Shown here piece by piece: positions 12,528-20,294 of a stretch of DNA of 20,294 bases. Under the pieces are notes generated by a model. That model ran no database searches, had not been told where the DNA came from, and worked only from the letters and a program-made list of their open reading frames with translations. Origin of the DNA: DATAFT01 sp035544635 (lineage in GTDB: Bacteria; Acidobacteriota; Thermoanaerobaculia; Multivoradales; Multivoraceae); assembly GCA_035544635.1 (NCBI GenBank), contig DATKDQ010000093.1:1-20294 (forward strand), given 5' to 3'. Position 1 is the stretch's first letter. The number at the start of each line of letters is the position of its first letter. The translations under genes were made by a program, and so were the position numbers.

Positions 12528-13811
12528 GTGCCGCAATCCACCGTCGCCGTCCTGCGCACCTCGCCGCGTACCGTCCTCGCGGACTATCACGAGCTGTTGA
12601 ACCTGGCGCGCTATCAGGAGGTCCTCGACAAGCGCGCCGACACCGCCCTCAAGATCAACATCTCGTGGCACTTCTTCTATCCTGGCAGCTCGACCACACC
12701 GTGGCAGCTGGAGGGCGTCATCGCCGCCATGAAGCGCGACGGCTTCGACCCCGCACTCCTCCACGGCTGCCACAACCGCACCGTGGTGATCGACGCGCAC
12801 CTCGGGGAGCAGGAAAACAAGCAACTCCCGGTGGTCGAGAAGCACGGCCTCCGCAACATCCACCTCTACGAGGGCGAGGAATGGATCCACATCCGCGAGG
12901 CGGTGGGCGATCTCGCCGATCGCTTCCTCGTCCTGAACCAGGTCTACCCCAAGGGCTTCCACATCCCGCGCCGATTCGTCGGTGAGAACATCGTCCACCT
13001 GCCGACGGTGAAGACCCACGTCTTCACCACCACCACCGGCGCGATGAAGAACGCCTTCGGCGGCCTGCTCAACGAGCACCGCCACTGGACGCATCCGGTC
13101 ATCCACCGGACGCTGGTCGATCTGCTCATGATCCAGCAGCGGATTCACCGCGGCGTGTTCGCGGTGATGGATGGCACGTTCGCTGGCGACGGCCCCGGGC
13201 CGCGCTGCATGATCCCCTATACCAAGGACGTGATCCTCGCCTCGGCCGATCAGGTCGCGATCGACGCCGTGGCGGCGAAGCTCATGGGCTTCGATCCAAT
13301 GACCATCGAGTACATCCGTGTAGCGCACGACCTCGGCCTGGGATGCGGCGATCCGCGCGAGATCGAGATCGTGGGCGATCCCGAGACGGCGCGCACCTCG
13401 TGGAACTTCGTGGGCCCGTTCAAGAACATGACCTTCGCGTCCCGCATGCAGCACAAGATCTACTGGGGTCCGCTCAAGCGACCGATCGAATGGTCGCTCA
13501 AGACCTTCCTCGCGCCGTGGGCCTACCTGGCAAGCGTGCTGTACCACGACACGTTTTGGTATCCGTTGATGGCGAAGCGCCACATGGCGCAGGTGCTCGA
13601 GAGTCCGTGGGGACGTCTCTTCAGGCAATGGGAGACCCTCCAGCCCGACGAGCAGGGCTTCCCCGAGCTCGGAGCCGCCGGCGCCGAGATCCGCCGTACC
13701 GGCTGGCGGGCGTTCTTGACGTCGCTGCGGATCCTGTGGACGTGCTTCGTCGAGGCGCCCGAGATGTTTCGGAGTCGCAGGCGGCGCGTGGTGACGACTG
13801 CCTCGCAGTAG
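12528..13811 (+). CDS. DUF362 domain protein
   Basis: The protein is 427 residues. Residues about 35-265 match the DUF362 family: ALKINISWHFFYPGSSTTPW near the start, then VHLPTVKTHVFTTTTGAMKNAFGGLLNEHRHW (about 156-187), then VFAVMDGTFAGDGPGPR and ASADQVAIDAVAAKLMGFD. The biochemical role of DUF362 is not settled; some members are fused to ferredoxin domains, but no Cys cluster is visible here. The C-terminal third (about 290-427) is rich in aromatic residues (WAYLASVLYHDTFWYPLM), basic at its end, and may sit on the membrane. The GTG start has AGGAG at 12513-12517, ten bases upstream. The AGGAG overlaps the mqnC stop, which points to translational coupling with mqnC and a possible link to quinone metabolism (inference). 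It is convergent with the ALDH gene. Confidence 0.85.
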   Translation: MPQSTVAVLRTSPRTVLADYHELLNLARYQEVLDKRADTALKINISWHFFYPGSSTTPWQLEGVIAAMKRDGFDPALLHGCHNRTVVIDAHLGEQENKQLPVVEKHGLRNIHLYEGEEWIHIREAVGDLADRFLVLNQVYPKGFHIPRRFVGENIVHLPTVKTHVFTTTTGAMKNAFGGLLNEHRHWTHPVIHRTLVDLLMIQQRIHRGVFAVMDGTFAGDGPGPRCMIPYTKDVILASADQVAIDAVAAKLMGFDPMTIEYIRVAHDLGLGCGDPREIEIVGDPETARTSWNFVGPFKNMTFASRMQHKIYWGPLKRPIEWSLKTFLAPWAYLASVLYHDTFWYPLMAKRHMAQVLESPWGRLFRQWETLQPDEQGFPELGAAGAEIRRTGWRAFLTSLRILWTCFVEAPEMFRSRRRRVVTTASQ

Positions 13812-13817
13812 CGCCTA

Positions 13818-13992
13818 GAAGCCTTGACCCGCAGAAATCGTTACAGACGAGTCAAGTTTGCCCCCGGGTCAAGGCTTCCGAGCCGCGCGGCGCAGCCGCG
13901 CTTGGCGGGAATCATCGGCTAGCGGGGCCGTGGTATGACCGCGCCTCGTCCGCGCGGCTCGCTGGGGAGTGGTGAAACCACGGCCCCGCTAG
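13818..13992 (+). repeat. Palindromic intergenic element, copy 4 (enlarged), between convergent genes
   Basis: Hairpin 1 is GAAGCCTTGACCCG (13818-13831) with CGGGTCAAGGCTTC (13865-13878), a perfect 14-base inverted repeat around 33 bases. GAGCC (13880-13884) follows. Hairpin 2 is GCGCGGC (13885-13891), GCA, GCCGCGC (13895-13901). GGCGGGA, ATCAT and GGCTAGCGG follow as in copy 5. Hairpin 3 is CTAGCGGGGCCGTGGT (13919-13934) with ACCACGGCCCCGCTAG (13977-13992), a perfect 16-base inverted repeat around 42 bases that holds a nested CCGCGC/GCGCGG stem. The far arm includes the ALDH stop codon. It may end transcription from both sides. Confidence 0.7.
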
Positions 13993-15551
13993 AGGTCGAA
14001 GCGCATACCCTGTGCCAAGGGCAGATCGCTGCCCCAGTTGATCGTGCAGGTCTGCCGGCGCATGTAGATCTTCCACGCGTCGGAGCCGGCCTCGCGCCCG
14101 CCGCCCGTGTCCTTCTCCCCGCCGAACGCGCCGCCGATCTCCGCGCCCGAGGTGCCGATGTTCACGTTGGCGATGCCGCAGTCGCTCCCGACCACGGAGA
14201 GGAAGCGCTCGGCGGCGCGCAGATCCGAGGTGAAGATGGCAGACGAGAGGCCCTGCGGTACGTCGTTGTGTAGCCGGATGGCGCGATCGAGGTCGTCGAC
14301 CTCGACCATGTAGAGGATCGGCGCGAAGGTCTCCTCTCGCAGCAGCGGGAGATCCGGCGGCGCGGCGACTATGGTCGGAGCGAAGAAGAAACCCGGCCCG
14401 TCGAGACGCTTGCCGCCGCACAGGACCGCGCCTCCCTGGCGCCGGATCTCCTCGATCGCGCGCTCCGCCGTCGCCACTGCCGCCTCGTCGATGAGCGGCC
14501 CCATCAGCGTGTCCTCGTCGCACGGGTCGCCCACGCGGATCGAGGAGTACGCCTCGAGCAGGCGGGCCCGGAAGCGGCTCGCGATCCCGCGCTCCAGGTA
14601 CAGGCGCCGGCACGTCGTGCAGCGCTGGCCAGCGGTGCCCGCCGCCGCGAACACGACCGCCCGCAGCGCGAGGTCGAGATCGGCATCGTCGAGCACGACG
14701 ATGCCGTTGTTGCCGCCGAGCTCGAGCAGCGTGCGTCCCATGCGCCGGGCGACGGCCGGCCCCACCTGGCGGCCCATGCGTACCGATCCGGTGGCGGAGA
14801 CCAGCGGCACCCGTCGGTCCGCGACCAGCGCCGCTCCAACCTCGTCGTCGGCGCCGATCGCCAGGTTCCAGATCGCTGGCGCGCCGTTCTCGCGGAGCAC
14901 GTCGGCGGCGATCTTCGTCACCGCGAGCGCCGTGAGCGGCGCCTTGAGCGACGGCTTCCAGATCACCGAGTCGCCACAGACGGCGGCGACCATCGCGTTC
15001 CAGGCCCACACCGCGACCGGGAAGTTAAACGCGGTGATCACCCCCACCGGCCCGAGCGGATGCCACTGTTCGTACATCCGGTGCGCCGGACGCTCGGAGT
15101 GCATGGTCTTGCCGTAGAGCTGGCGCGACATGCCGACCGCGAGGTCGGCCATGTCGATCATCTCCTGCACCTCGCCGCGGCCCTCGGAGGCGATCTTTCC
15201 GACCTCGAGCGTCACCAGGCGGCCCAGCGCCTCCTGATGCCGGCGCAGCCGGGCACCGAGCTGGCGCACCACCTCGCCGCGGCGCGGCACCGGCCACTCA
15301 CGCCAGGCGAGGAACGACTCGTGCGCCGCGCGAGAGACCTGGTCGTAGTCGTCAACGGTGGCAAGGCGGACGCGCGCGATCGGCTCGCCGGTGGTCGGGT
15401 TGGTCGACTCCAGCTCGACCCCCGAGGTCGCCATTGGGGCGGCGGCGAAGACGCCCGCGTTGGTCCCTTCGATGCCGAGCTCGCGCAGGACGCCCGCGGC
15501 GTCGCGCGACGGCGTCCGCTTGCGACGGTGGGGGCGTTGCGTTGTGACCAT
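13989..15551 (-). CDS. amaB: ALDH7-type aldehyde dehydrogenase (likely piperideine-6-carboxylate dehydrogenase)
   Basis: It oxidises an aldehyde with NAD(P)+; in the antiquitin/AmaB branch the substrate is 2-aminoadipate semialdehyde (piperideine-6-carboxylate), giving 2-aminoadipate. Numbering from the alternative GTG at 15557, the catalytic residues are Asn178 (in TAFNFP), Glu279 (in LELGGNN) and Cys313 (in GQRCTTCRRLY). The C-terminal GAEIGGAFGGEKDTGGGREA, followed by SDAWKIYMRRQTCTINW, is a signature of ALDH7. I prefer ATG 15551 because GGAGG (15561-15565) is nine bases from it but only three from the GTG; this gives 520 residues. A lysine 6-aminotransferase on the same strand at 17986-19305 supports the substrate. 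The stop codon lies in the arm of a palindromic element. Family certain; exact substrate inferred. Confidence 0.9.
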   Translation of the reverse strand: MVTTQRPHRRKRTPSRDAAGVLRELGIEGTNAGVFAAAPMATSGVELESTNPTTGEPIARVRLATVDDYDQVSRAAHESFLAWREWPVPRRGEVVRQLGARLRRHQEALGRLVTLEVGKIASEGRGEVQEMIDMADLAVGMSRQLYGKTMHSERPAHRMYEQWHPLGPVGVITAFNFPVAVWAWNAMVAAVCGDSVIWKPSLKAPLTALAVTKIAADVLRENGAPAIWNLAIGADDEVGAALVADRRVPLVSATGSVRMGRQVGPAVARRMGRTLLELGGNNGIVVLDDADLDLALRAVVFAAAGTAGQRCTTCRRLYLERGIASRFRARLLEAYSSIRVGDPCDEDTLMGPLIDEAAVATAERAIEEIRRQGGAVLCGGKRLDGPGFFFAPTIVAAPPDLPLLREETFAPILYMVEVDDLDRAIRLHNDVPQGLSSAIFTSDLRAAERFLSVVGSDCGIANVNIGTSGAEIGGAFGGEKDTGGGREAGSDAWKIYMRRQTCTINWGSDLPLAQGMRFDL

Positions 15552-15780
15552 GTCCACGAACCTCCGAATCGCCCCTCGCGAGCGCGGCTGCGATCAGGAT
15601 ATCGAAGGCGATCACCCCAGCCGAGCGTGGCGAGCGAGAGTAGGCGAGTGGGCGGCCGGCGTCGCCTGGCGCGAACCTGGTGCGAGGCGGCCGGGCGGCG
15701 ATGATACGGTGCCCTGCGGCCGAGCGTCGCTCCTTCCGTCTCCGTCGCCCGCGCTTCGCGACGCACGCCCCGTCCGCGCC

Positions 15781-17817
15781 ATGACCGCTCTCCTGCCGGC
15801 CCTCCTCGCCGTGCTCTTTCTGTTCTGGAGTGGGACGTTCCACGGCGGCGCGACGAGCCTGGGCGCCGGGACCGGCAACCTCGCGCTGTGCGCCTTCGCG
15901 CTCATCGCGACGGTGCGCCTGCGCGATCCGCTGCGCCTCGGCCGCGGCGCCGAGGTCCTGGTCTGGGCGTTCGTCGCTGCCATCGCCGCCAGCGCGCTCG
16001 CCTCGCCGGTGCCTCGCGCAGCGCTCGAGCCGGTGGCGCTCCTGCCGGCGCTCCTGCTGGCGCCTGCCGCGATCGAGCGGATGTGGCGCGACGCCCAGCG
16101 CCGGCTAGTGGGCCGCCGCTCGCTGGCGCTGGTGGCCTTGGCCGTGGCGACGGCGGGCCTCGGCGAAGCCGCGGCGGGCCCGACCTGGCGCGCGGCGGCA
16201 CCGCTCGGTCACCACGGAGCGCTCGCGCTGGCGCTTCTCCTCCTGCTGCCGTTCGCAGCCACCACCCTCCGCGATCGCGGCGTCTGGCGTGTCGTCGGAG
16301 GGATCGCGACGGCGGCCTCGGTGGCGGCGCTGCTCACCACGCGCTCCCTCGTCGGCGCGGCCCTTCTGGTGGTGCAGGCCGCGATGCTGCTGCTCGCATC
16401 ATGGGGGCGCTCGAGGGAGCCCGAAGCGCCGGCGGCGACCGCCGTACGGCCCGCCAGCACGAGATGGAGCCGCGCCACCGCGTGGGCCCTCGCCGCGCTG
16501 GTCGGGCTGACGGCGGTCCTGCACGCGCCGAGGCTGCTCGCGATCGTTTCCGGGCAGGACCCTTCGGTCGCCGCACGCGGCGCGTATTTCGCGGCCGGGC
16601 TCGACGGCATTCGTCAACGCCCCGCGCTCGGGTGGGGGCCGGGCTCGGTGGGCTGGACGATCGGCGAGCACCTGCGTCCGGTGCCCGGCTCGAACCCCCC
16701 GGGCGAGATCGTCTCCTACCTCCACTTCCTGCCGCTCGACCTCGCCTACCAGCTCGGCGTGGCCGGCGCCCTGCTCGCCGCCGGCGTCGCGGTCGCGTTC
16801 TTGGTCGCGCGCAGGCGCGAGCGCGCCACCTGCGCGGACCCGCTGCTGCGTCGCGCCTCCCTGGCCGCACTGGTCCCCGGCATCGCCGCGTTCTGCCTGT
16901 CGGGCTTTCCGCCGCTGGCCGCCCCCGGGATTCTCGCCGCGATTGCGGCCGGCGCCGCGCTCGCCTCGAGGGCGCCGGCGGCGTCCGTGGCGGGGAGGGC
17001 GGCGGCGAACGTGCGACTCGGCGTGGCGCTCTACGCCGTCGCCGCCCTCGCCGTGCTGTCTCCGGCTCGATGGGCGCAGCGAAGCTACGAGGCAGCGCGC
17101 CGCGACCCGGCTCCACTGGAAGCGCTGGAGAATGCCGCGCAGCGCGACGGCGCGTTTCCACTCTACGCGGCGCGCCGCGCCTGGGCGGCGGCGGGGATGG
17201 CCGGGGGCGATCTCCAGCAGGCCGCCGCCGAGGCGCTCCGCGCCGCGGAGCGCGCTCCGGGAGTAGCGGCGCTGTGGCTCGCGGCCGGCCTGCTCGGCGT
17301 CGACGCGGGAGCGTCGTGGTCGGGGTCGGCGCTGCGCCGGGCGTGCGACCTGGATCCCTTCGGCGCGCTCGCCCCCTACCGGCTCATGTCCGTGGAGTCC
17401 GACGCTGGCGCCGCCGCGGCCGCCGGTGCGCGAGCGCTCCTCGCCGAACCGCGGCTCGCGGCGGCGGTGGAGTGGAACGGACGCGCCGCGCTCTACGACC
17501 GTGTGCTCGAGGGCATGACGCTGTGGCCAGGGGTCGATCCGGAGTGGAGGCGTGAGCTGGTGGCGACTCTCGCAATGTTGCCGGCGCCGCGCGGCCTACG
17601 CACGCGATCCTTCTTCCTGGAGCTGGACGGTGAGCCGCAGACGTCCCTGTCCCTCTTCGTCTTTCGCCGCCTGCCCTGGCGCGCGTCGCTCGGGGTGATC
17701 GACCTCGACCTCGACCGCCTCCGCCTCATCCCCTTCGCCTCCGCTGCGCTGCGCGCCGACACCGCGCCCTGGGCGTTCCCGAAGAACGGATGCCGCGCCG
17801 CCGAGCCGCCGGGCTAG
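15781..17817 (+). CDS. O-antigen-ligase-like polytopic membrane protein
   Basis: The protein is 678 residues from ATG 15781. About ten hydrophobic segments fill residues 1-425, starting MTALLPALLAVLFLFW. GIRQRPALGWGPGSVGW (275-291) matches the periplasmic loop motif of O-antigen ligase/Wzy-type proteins (PF04932 type), and YLHFLPLDLAYQLGVAGALL (313-332) is the segment that normally follows. Such proteins join or polymerise lipid-linked glycans on the outer face of the inner membrane. The C-terminal part (about 430-678) is soluble, Ala-rich and helical with TPR-like character, ending in a beta-rich tail. The frame is open to 15358 opposite the ALDH gene, but that upstream part is not protein-like; no ribosome site is evident, and GTG 15709 is an alternative start. 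It runs opposite to both flanking lysine genes, with no other glycan genes nearby. Confidence 0.72.
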   Translation: MTALLPALLAVLFLFWSGTFHGGATSLGAGTGNLALCAFALIATVRLRDPLRLGRGAEVLVWAFVAAIAASALASPVPRAALEPVALLPALLLAPAAIERMWRDAQRRLVGRRSLALVALAVATAGLGEAAAGPTWRAAAPLGHHGALALALLLLLPFAATTLRDRGVWRVVGGIATAASVAALLTTRSLVGAALLVVQAAMLLLASWGRSREPEAPAATAVRPASTRWSRATAWALAALVGLTAVLHAPRLLAIVSGQDPSVAARGAYFAAGLDGIRQRPALGWGPGSVGWTIGEHLRPVPGSNPPGEIVSYLHFLPLDLAYQLGVAGALLAAGVAVAFLVARRRERATCADPLLRRASLAALVPGIAAFCLSGFPPLAAPGILAAIAAGAALASRAPAASVAGRAAANVRLGVALYAVAALAVLSPARWAQRSYEAARRDPAPLEALENAAQRDGAFPLYAARRAWAAAGMAGGDLQQAAAEALRAAERAPGVAALWLAAGLLGVDAGASWSGSALRRACDLDPFGALAPYRLMSVESDAGAAAAAGARALLAEPRLAAAVEWNGRAALYDRVLEGMTLWPGVDPEWRRELVATLAMLPAPRGLRTRSFFLELDGEPQTSLSLFVFRRLPWRASLGVIDLDLDRLRLIPFASAALRADTAPWAFPKNGCRAAEPPG

Positions 17818-17819
17818 AG

Positions 17820-17841
17820 CCCGTCCGAGTAATCGGACGGG
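17820..17841 (+). terminator. Strong hairpin after the ligase-like gene
   Basis: CCCGTCCGA (17820-17828), loop GTAA, TCGGACGGG (17833-17841) is a perfect nine-pair stem beginning three bases after the stop codon. No T-tract follows, so intrinsic termination is doubtful; it is also hairpin 1 of element copy 5. Confidence 0.4.
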
Positions 17842-17949
17842 CGACTGAGCCGGCGCCGAAGGCGCTCGGCGGGAGGCATGGCTAGCGGAGGAAATGCTAC
17901 TCAGCATTTCCGGAGCTAGCCTCCGGAACGTGCTGATTAGCACGTTCGC
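17820..17949 (+). repeat. Palindromic intergenic element, copy 5 (most complete)
   Basis: Hairpin 1 occupies 17820-17841. GAGCC (17847-17851) leads to hairpin 2, GCGCC (17853-17857), GAA, GGCGC (17861-17865). GGCGGGAGGCAT (17868-17879) then precedes hairpin 3. There the outer GGCTAGC (17880-17886) pairs with GCTAGCC (17915-17921) and the inner GGAAATGCT (17890-17898) with AGCATTTCC (17903-17911), leaving GGA opposite GGA as an internal loop. A fourth hairpin, GAACGTGCT (17926-17934), GATT, AGCACGTTC (17939-17947), shares its stem with hairpin 3 of copy 1. It lies between the convergent ligase-like and aminotransferase genes. Confidence 0.7.
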
Positions 17950-17985
17950 GGGCTGACAGCGCGCGCCCCTGCAGCTGGTGCGGTG

Positions 17986-19305
17986 CTACACCGTGCGCAG
18001 CGCCCGTTCGCAGAGCTCGAGCCCTTCGTCCGCCTCGCGCTCGCTGAGAATCAACGGCGGTCGGAAGCGGATGCCGCGCCGTCCGGTCGGGAGCGCCAGC
18101 AGGCGGACGTCGCGCAGGCGGCGCAGCACGAGGTCGCGAACGGTGGCGTCGGGCAGATCGAAGGCGAGGAAGAATCCGCTCCCTCGCGGGTTGGAGACCA
18201 GCGCCGGCAGGCGCTCCGAGAGCCGTTGGAGCCCATTCAACAGGCGCTGCCCGACGGCGACGACGTTGTCGAACAGGCGCTGCTCCCGGATCACCTCGAT
18301 CTGCCGGCGGCAGCGCACCATGTCGGCGAGGTGGCCGCCCCAGGTCGAGTTGATGCGGCTCGGGACCTCGAACACCGAGTCGACCAGGTCGAGGCGGGCC
18401 GACGCCGCGATCCCGCACACCTGCGTCTTCTTGCCGAACGCCACGATGTCGGGCTCGACCCCGAAGTGCTCGAAGCACCACCAGCGACCGGTAGTGCCGA
18501 AGCCGGTCTGGACCTCGTCGAAGATGAGCAGAAGCTCGCTCTCGTCGGCGATCTCGCGCAGCCTGCGCAGGAACTCGGGGCGAAAGTGATGGTCGCCGCC
18601 CTCGGCCTGGATCGGCTCGATGATGAGTGCCGCGATGTCGTGCGGGTTCTCGACGATGGCGCGCTGGATCTCGGCGAGCGACTGCCCCTCGGCGCGCCGC
18701 ACCGCCTCGAGGACCTGGTCGTCGATCGGGAACGTCAAGGCCGGATTGGTGACCCGCGGCCACGAGAACTTCGGGAAGTGCTCGATCTTGACGCGGTCGG
18801 TGTTGGTGAGCGACAGCGTGTAGCCGCTGCGCCCGTGGAAGGCGTCGCGGAAGTGGATCACCTGCGACCCGGCGGCCGCCCGCCCGGCGGCGATGTTGAG
18901 CCGGCGCTTCCAGTCGAAGGCGGCCTTGAGCGCGTTCTCCACGGCGAGCGCACCGCCCTCGATGAAGAAGAGATGGCGGGAGAGCGTCTCCGGCAGCGTC
19001 GACGCGAACGTGGCCACGAACCGCGCCAGCGACTCGCTGTAGAGGTCGGAGTTGGTGATCTTGTTCACCGCCGCCGAAACCAGCTCGGCGAGGAACTCGG
19101 GCTCTCGCAGAGCCGGATGGTTGAAGCCGAGCGCAGAGGTCGAGTAGCTGCCGAAGAAGTCGAGGTACTCCTCGCCGGTCGACGCCTCGCGGATCCGGGC
19201 GCCTCGGCTGCGCTCGAGGTCGACGACGAGGTGCGGCCCGTCGACGAGCATGTACCGGGCGAGGACCTCGTGCACGGTCCCCGCGGCGATGGCCGGCGAT
19301 CTCAT
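17986..19305 (-). CDS. lat: L-lysine 6-aminotransferase (PLP-dependent)
   Basis: It transfers the epsilon-amino group of lysine to 2-oxoglutarate, giving allysine, which cyclises to piperideine-6-carboxylate. The 439 residues fit the class III aminotransferase family and the Lat branch. EYLDFFGSYSTSALGFNHP is at 46-64 and FIEGGALAVENALKAAFDWK at 114-133. The PLP-contacting IFDEVQTGFGTTGRWW is at 261-276, and GKKTQVCG at 291-298 supplies the Schiff-base lysine (Lys292 or Lys293). These segments are those of Lat, not of ornithine or GABA aminotransferases. The ATG at 19305 overlaps the stop of the upstream GAF-GGDEF gene as ATGA, indicating translational coupling. The dehydrogenase at 13989-15551 would act next in the pathway; a ligase-like gene on the other strand separates the two. 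Confidence 0.92.
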   Translation of the reverse strand: MRSPAIAAGTVHEVLARYMLVDGPHLVVDLERSRGARIREASTGEEYLDFFGSYSTSALGFNHPALREPEFLAELVSAAVNKITNSDLYSESLARFVATFASTLPETLSRHLFFIEGGALAVENALKAAFDWKRRLNIAAGRAAAGSQVIHFRDAFHGRSGYTLSLTNTDRVKIEHFPKFSWPRVTNPALTFPIDDQVLEAVRRAEGQSLAEIQRAIVENPHDIAALIIEPIQAEGGDHHFRPEFLRRLREIADESELLLIFDEVQTGFGTTGRWWCFEHFGVEPDIVAFGKKTQVCGIAASARLDLVDSVFEVPSRINSTWGGHLADMVRCRRQIEVIREQRLFDNVVAVGQRLLNGLQRLSERLPALVSNPRGSGFFLAFDLPDATVRDLVLRRLRDVRLLALPTGRRGIRFRPPLILSEREADEGLELCERALRTV

Positions 19306-20294
19306 CGCGCGCGAGTGGTGGAGACCGCGGGTGTACGCCGTCGTACCACCTCTCCGGCGACGGCGGTGCGGTTGCGCCCGGTTTCCTTGGAGACGTACAT
19401 CGCGGCGTCGGCGAGGTGGAGGAGCGTGCTCTTCGCTTCGTCGAGCCCCAGCTCGGGGCCGAGATGACGGGACAGCGTCGCCACACCGATCGAGCAGGTG
19501 ATGCCGCGCAGGAAGAGCGGCGTGGGCTGGATACTACCGGGGTTCGAGCAGAAGACGGTGGTCTCGATGCGCAAGCGGATCTCCTCCGCCAGGTCCACCG
19601 CCTGCTCGAGCTCGATCCCAGGAAGCGTGAGCACGAACTCGTCGCCACCGTAGCGCGCCGCCACACCGAGCTCCTCGGGCACCAGCTCGGCGAGCAGTCG
19701 GCCCACTTCGCGCAGCACCTGGCTGCCGGCGAGGTGGCCGTGGGAGTCGTTGACGTGCTTGAAGAAGTCGAGGTCGACGAACAGGAGCGCGAGATCGGTG
19801 CCCTCGCGGCGGGCACGGTCGATCGCCGCCGTCAACGCAGTGTGCAGGTGGCGATCGTTGTAGAGATCGGTGAGATTGTCGCGCTTCGCGAGCTCCTGCG
19901 CTTGACGGCTGTCGAGCGCATTCTGGACCGAGATCGAGATGTAATCGGCGAAGATCTCGAGCAGGTTGCGATCCTGGGCGCTGTAGCAACCGGTCTCCTG
20001 GCGATTGAGCAGCTCGAGCACACCGCAGACCTCGTTGGCGATCCGGATCGGAACGGCGACCACCGAGCGGGTGCGGTACTCGATCTCGGCGTCGATCCGT
20101 GGTTCGAAGAACGGATCGTGGTCGACGTCGTGGGCATGGTGCGAGCGGCCGGTGGTGTAGACATGGCCGGCGATGCCGTTCACGGCCTCGATGCGACGGC
20201 CGACGATCGAGGCCCCGCGCTCGCCGAAGGCCGCGATGAAGGTGAGGACGTGGCGGGAGCGGTCGCCGTCGGCGCCTCGGGGGTCCGCGAGCAG
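19302..20294 (-). CDS. GAF-GGDEF protein, probable diguanylate cyclase (5' truncated)
   Basis: The frame is open at the right edge, so 330 C-terminal residues are visible and the start is missing. Visible residues 1 to about 130 (with GIAGHVYTTGRSHHAHDV and TRSVVAVPIRIANEVCGVLELLN) form a GAF sensor domain. A short linker helix (SISVQNALDSRQAQELAKRD) leads to the GGDEF domain (about 140-310). FVDLDFFKHVND provides the metal-binding Asp, and the intact active-site loop RYGGDEF has GGDEF at 216-220. This supports synthesis of cyclic di-GMP from two GTP. The inhibitory RxxD site expected just upstream is absent (EELG there). A CSIGVATLS strand and the final AAMYVSKETGRNRTA helix are typical. It overlaps lat by four bases (ATGA), so the two are probably one operon; what the GAF domain senses is unknown. 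Confidence 0.9.
   Translation of the reverse strand: MLADPRGADGDRSRHVLTFIAAFGERGASIVGRRIEAVNGIAGHVYTTGRSHHAHDVDHDPFFEPRIDAEIEYRTRSVVAVPIRIANEVCGVLELLNRQETGCYSAQDRNLLEIFADYISISVQNALDSRQAQELAKRDNLTDLYNDRHLHTALTAAIDRARREGTDLALLFVDLDFFKHVNDSHGHLAGSQVLREVGRLLAELVPEELGVAARYGGDEFVLTLPGIELEQAVDLAEEIRLRIETTVFCSNPGSIQPTPLFLRGITCSIGVATLSRHLGPELGLDEAKSTLLHLADAAMYVSKETGRNRTAVAGEVVRRRTPAVSTTRAR

Noticed and set aside
13919..13992. Insertion sequence or small transposon bounded by 16-base inverted repeats
   Set aside because: The arms enclose only 42 bases, no transposase is present and no flanking direct repeat was found; it fits better as an enlarged hairpin of the repeat family.
15358..15780. N-terminal extension of the ligase-like protein back to 15358
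   Set aside because: It would overlap the ALDH gene in antisense and reads as Arg/Pro/Gly-rich filler; the hydrophobic N-terminus begins at ATG 15781.
15552..15780. Divergent promoters between the ALDH and ligase-like genes
   Set aside because: Only weak -10-like words (such as TGATAC and, on the minus strand, TATCCT) occur, without matching -35 boxes at proper spacing.

Overview
The window reads as a piece of a GC-rich bacterial chromosome with mostly housekeeping content. The order tRNA-Leu, tig, clpP, clpX, lon, the futalosine menaquinone genes mqnA and mqnC, and the M28 peptidase with a membrane tail would fit an Acidobacteriota-like or deltaproteobacterial-like lineage. That placement is inference; no 16S gene or lineage-specific marker is present.

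Layout, left to right. Positions 1-795 hold the 3' part of an M28-type peptidase with C-terminal membrane segments. An unrecognised 227-residue protein follows (908-1591), then a ThiS-like sulfur carrier domain (from 1683). The ThiS frame has no stop after its terminal diglycine. It stays open through a tRNA-Lys(CTT) and a tRNA-Leu(TAG) gene and closes at a TGA that overlaps the trigger factor start codon. The protein-quality block comes next: tig, clpP, clpX (with its own sigma70-type promoter and a palindrome in that promoter) and lon. Then come the GTPase gene engB/ysxC, rho, mqnA, mqnC and a DUF362 protein. On the minus strand are an ALDH7-type dehydrogenase (13989-15551), a lysine 6-aminotransferase (17986-19305) and a GAF-GGDEF protein running off the right edge. 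A plus-strand O-antigen-ligase-like membrane protein lies between the dehydrogenase and the aminotransferase.

How the genes work together: trigger factor, ClpP, ClpX and Lon form a folding and proteolysis module. MqnA and MqnC catalyse two steps of menaquinone synthesis from chorismate. The aminotransferase and dehydrogenase would together convert L-lysine to 2-aminoadipate through piperideine-6-carboxylate.

The most unusual feature is a family of intergenic palindromic elements, in about five copies: 2082-2166, 7995-8104, 10178-10314 (inverted), 13818-13992 and 17820-17949. Each lies just after a gene end or between RNA genes. Where complete, each has three successive hairpins with a shared framework (GAGCC, then GGCGGGA, CAT and GGCTAGCGGA) and a last stem whose sequence differs between copies but stays self-complementary. 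This looks like a selected or mobile structured repeat (REP/MITE-like or a structured RNA) and is the best candidate for something undescribed here. No gap without a gene exceeds 300 bases. No CRISPR array, insertion sequence, phage gene or rRNA was seen.
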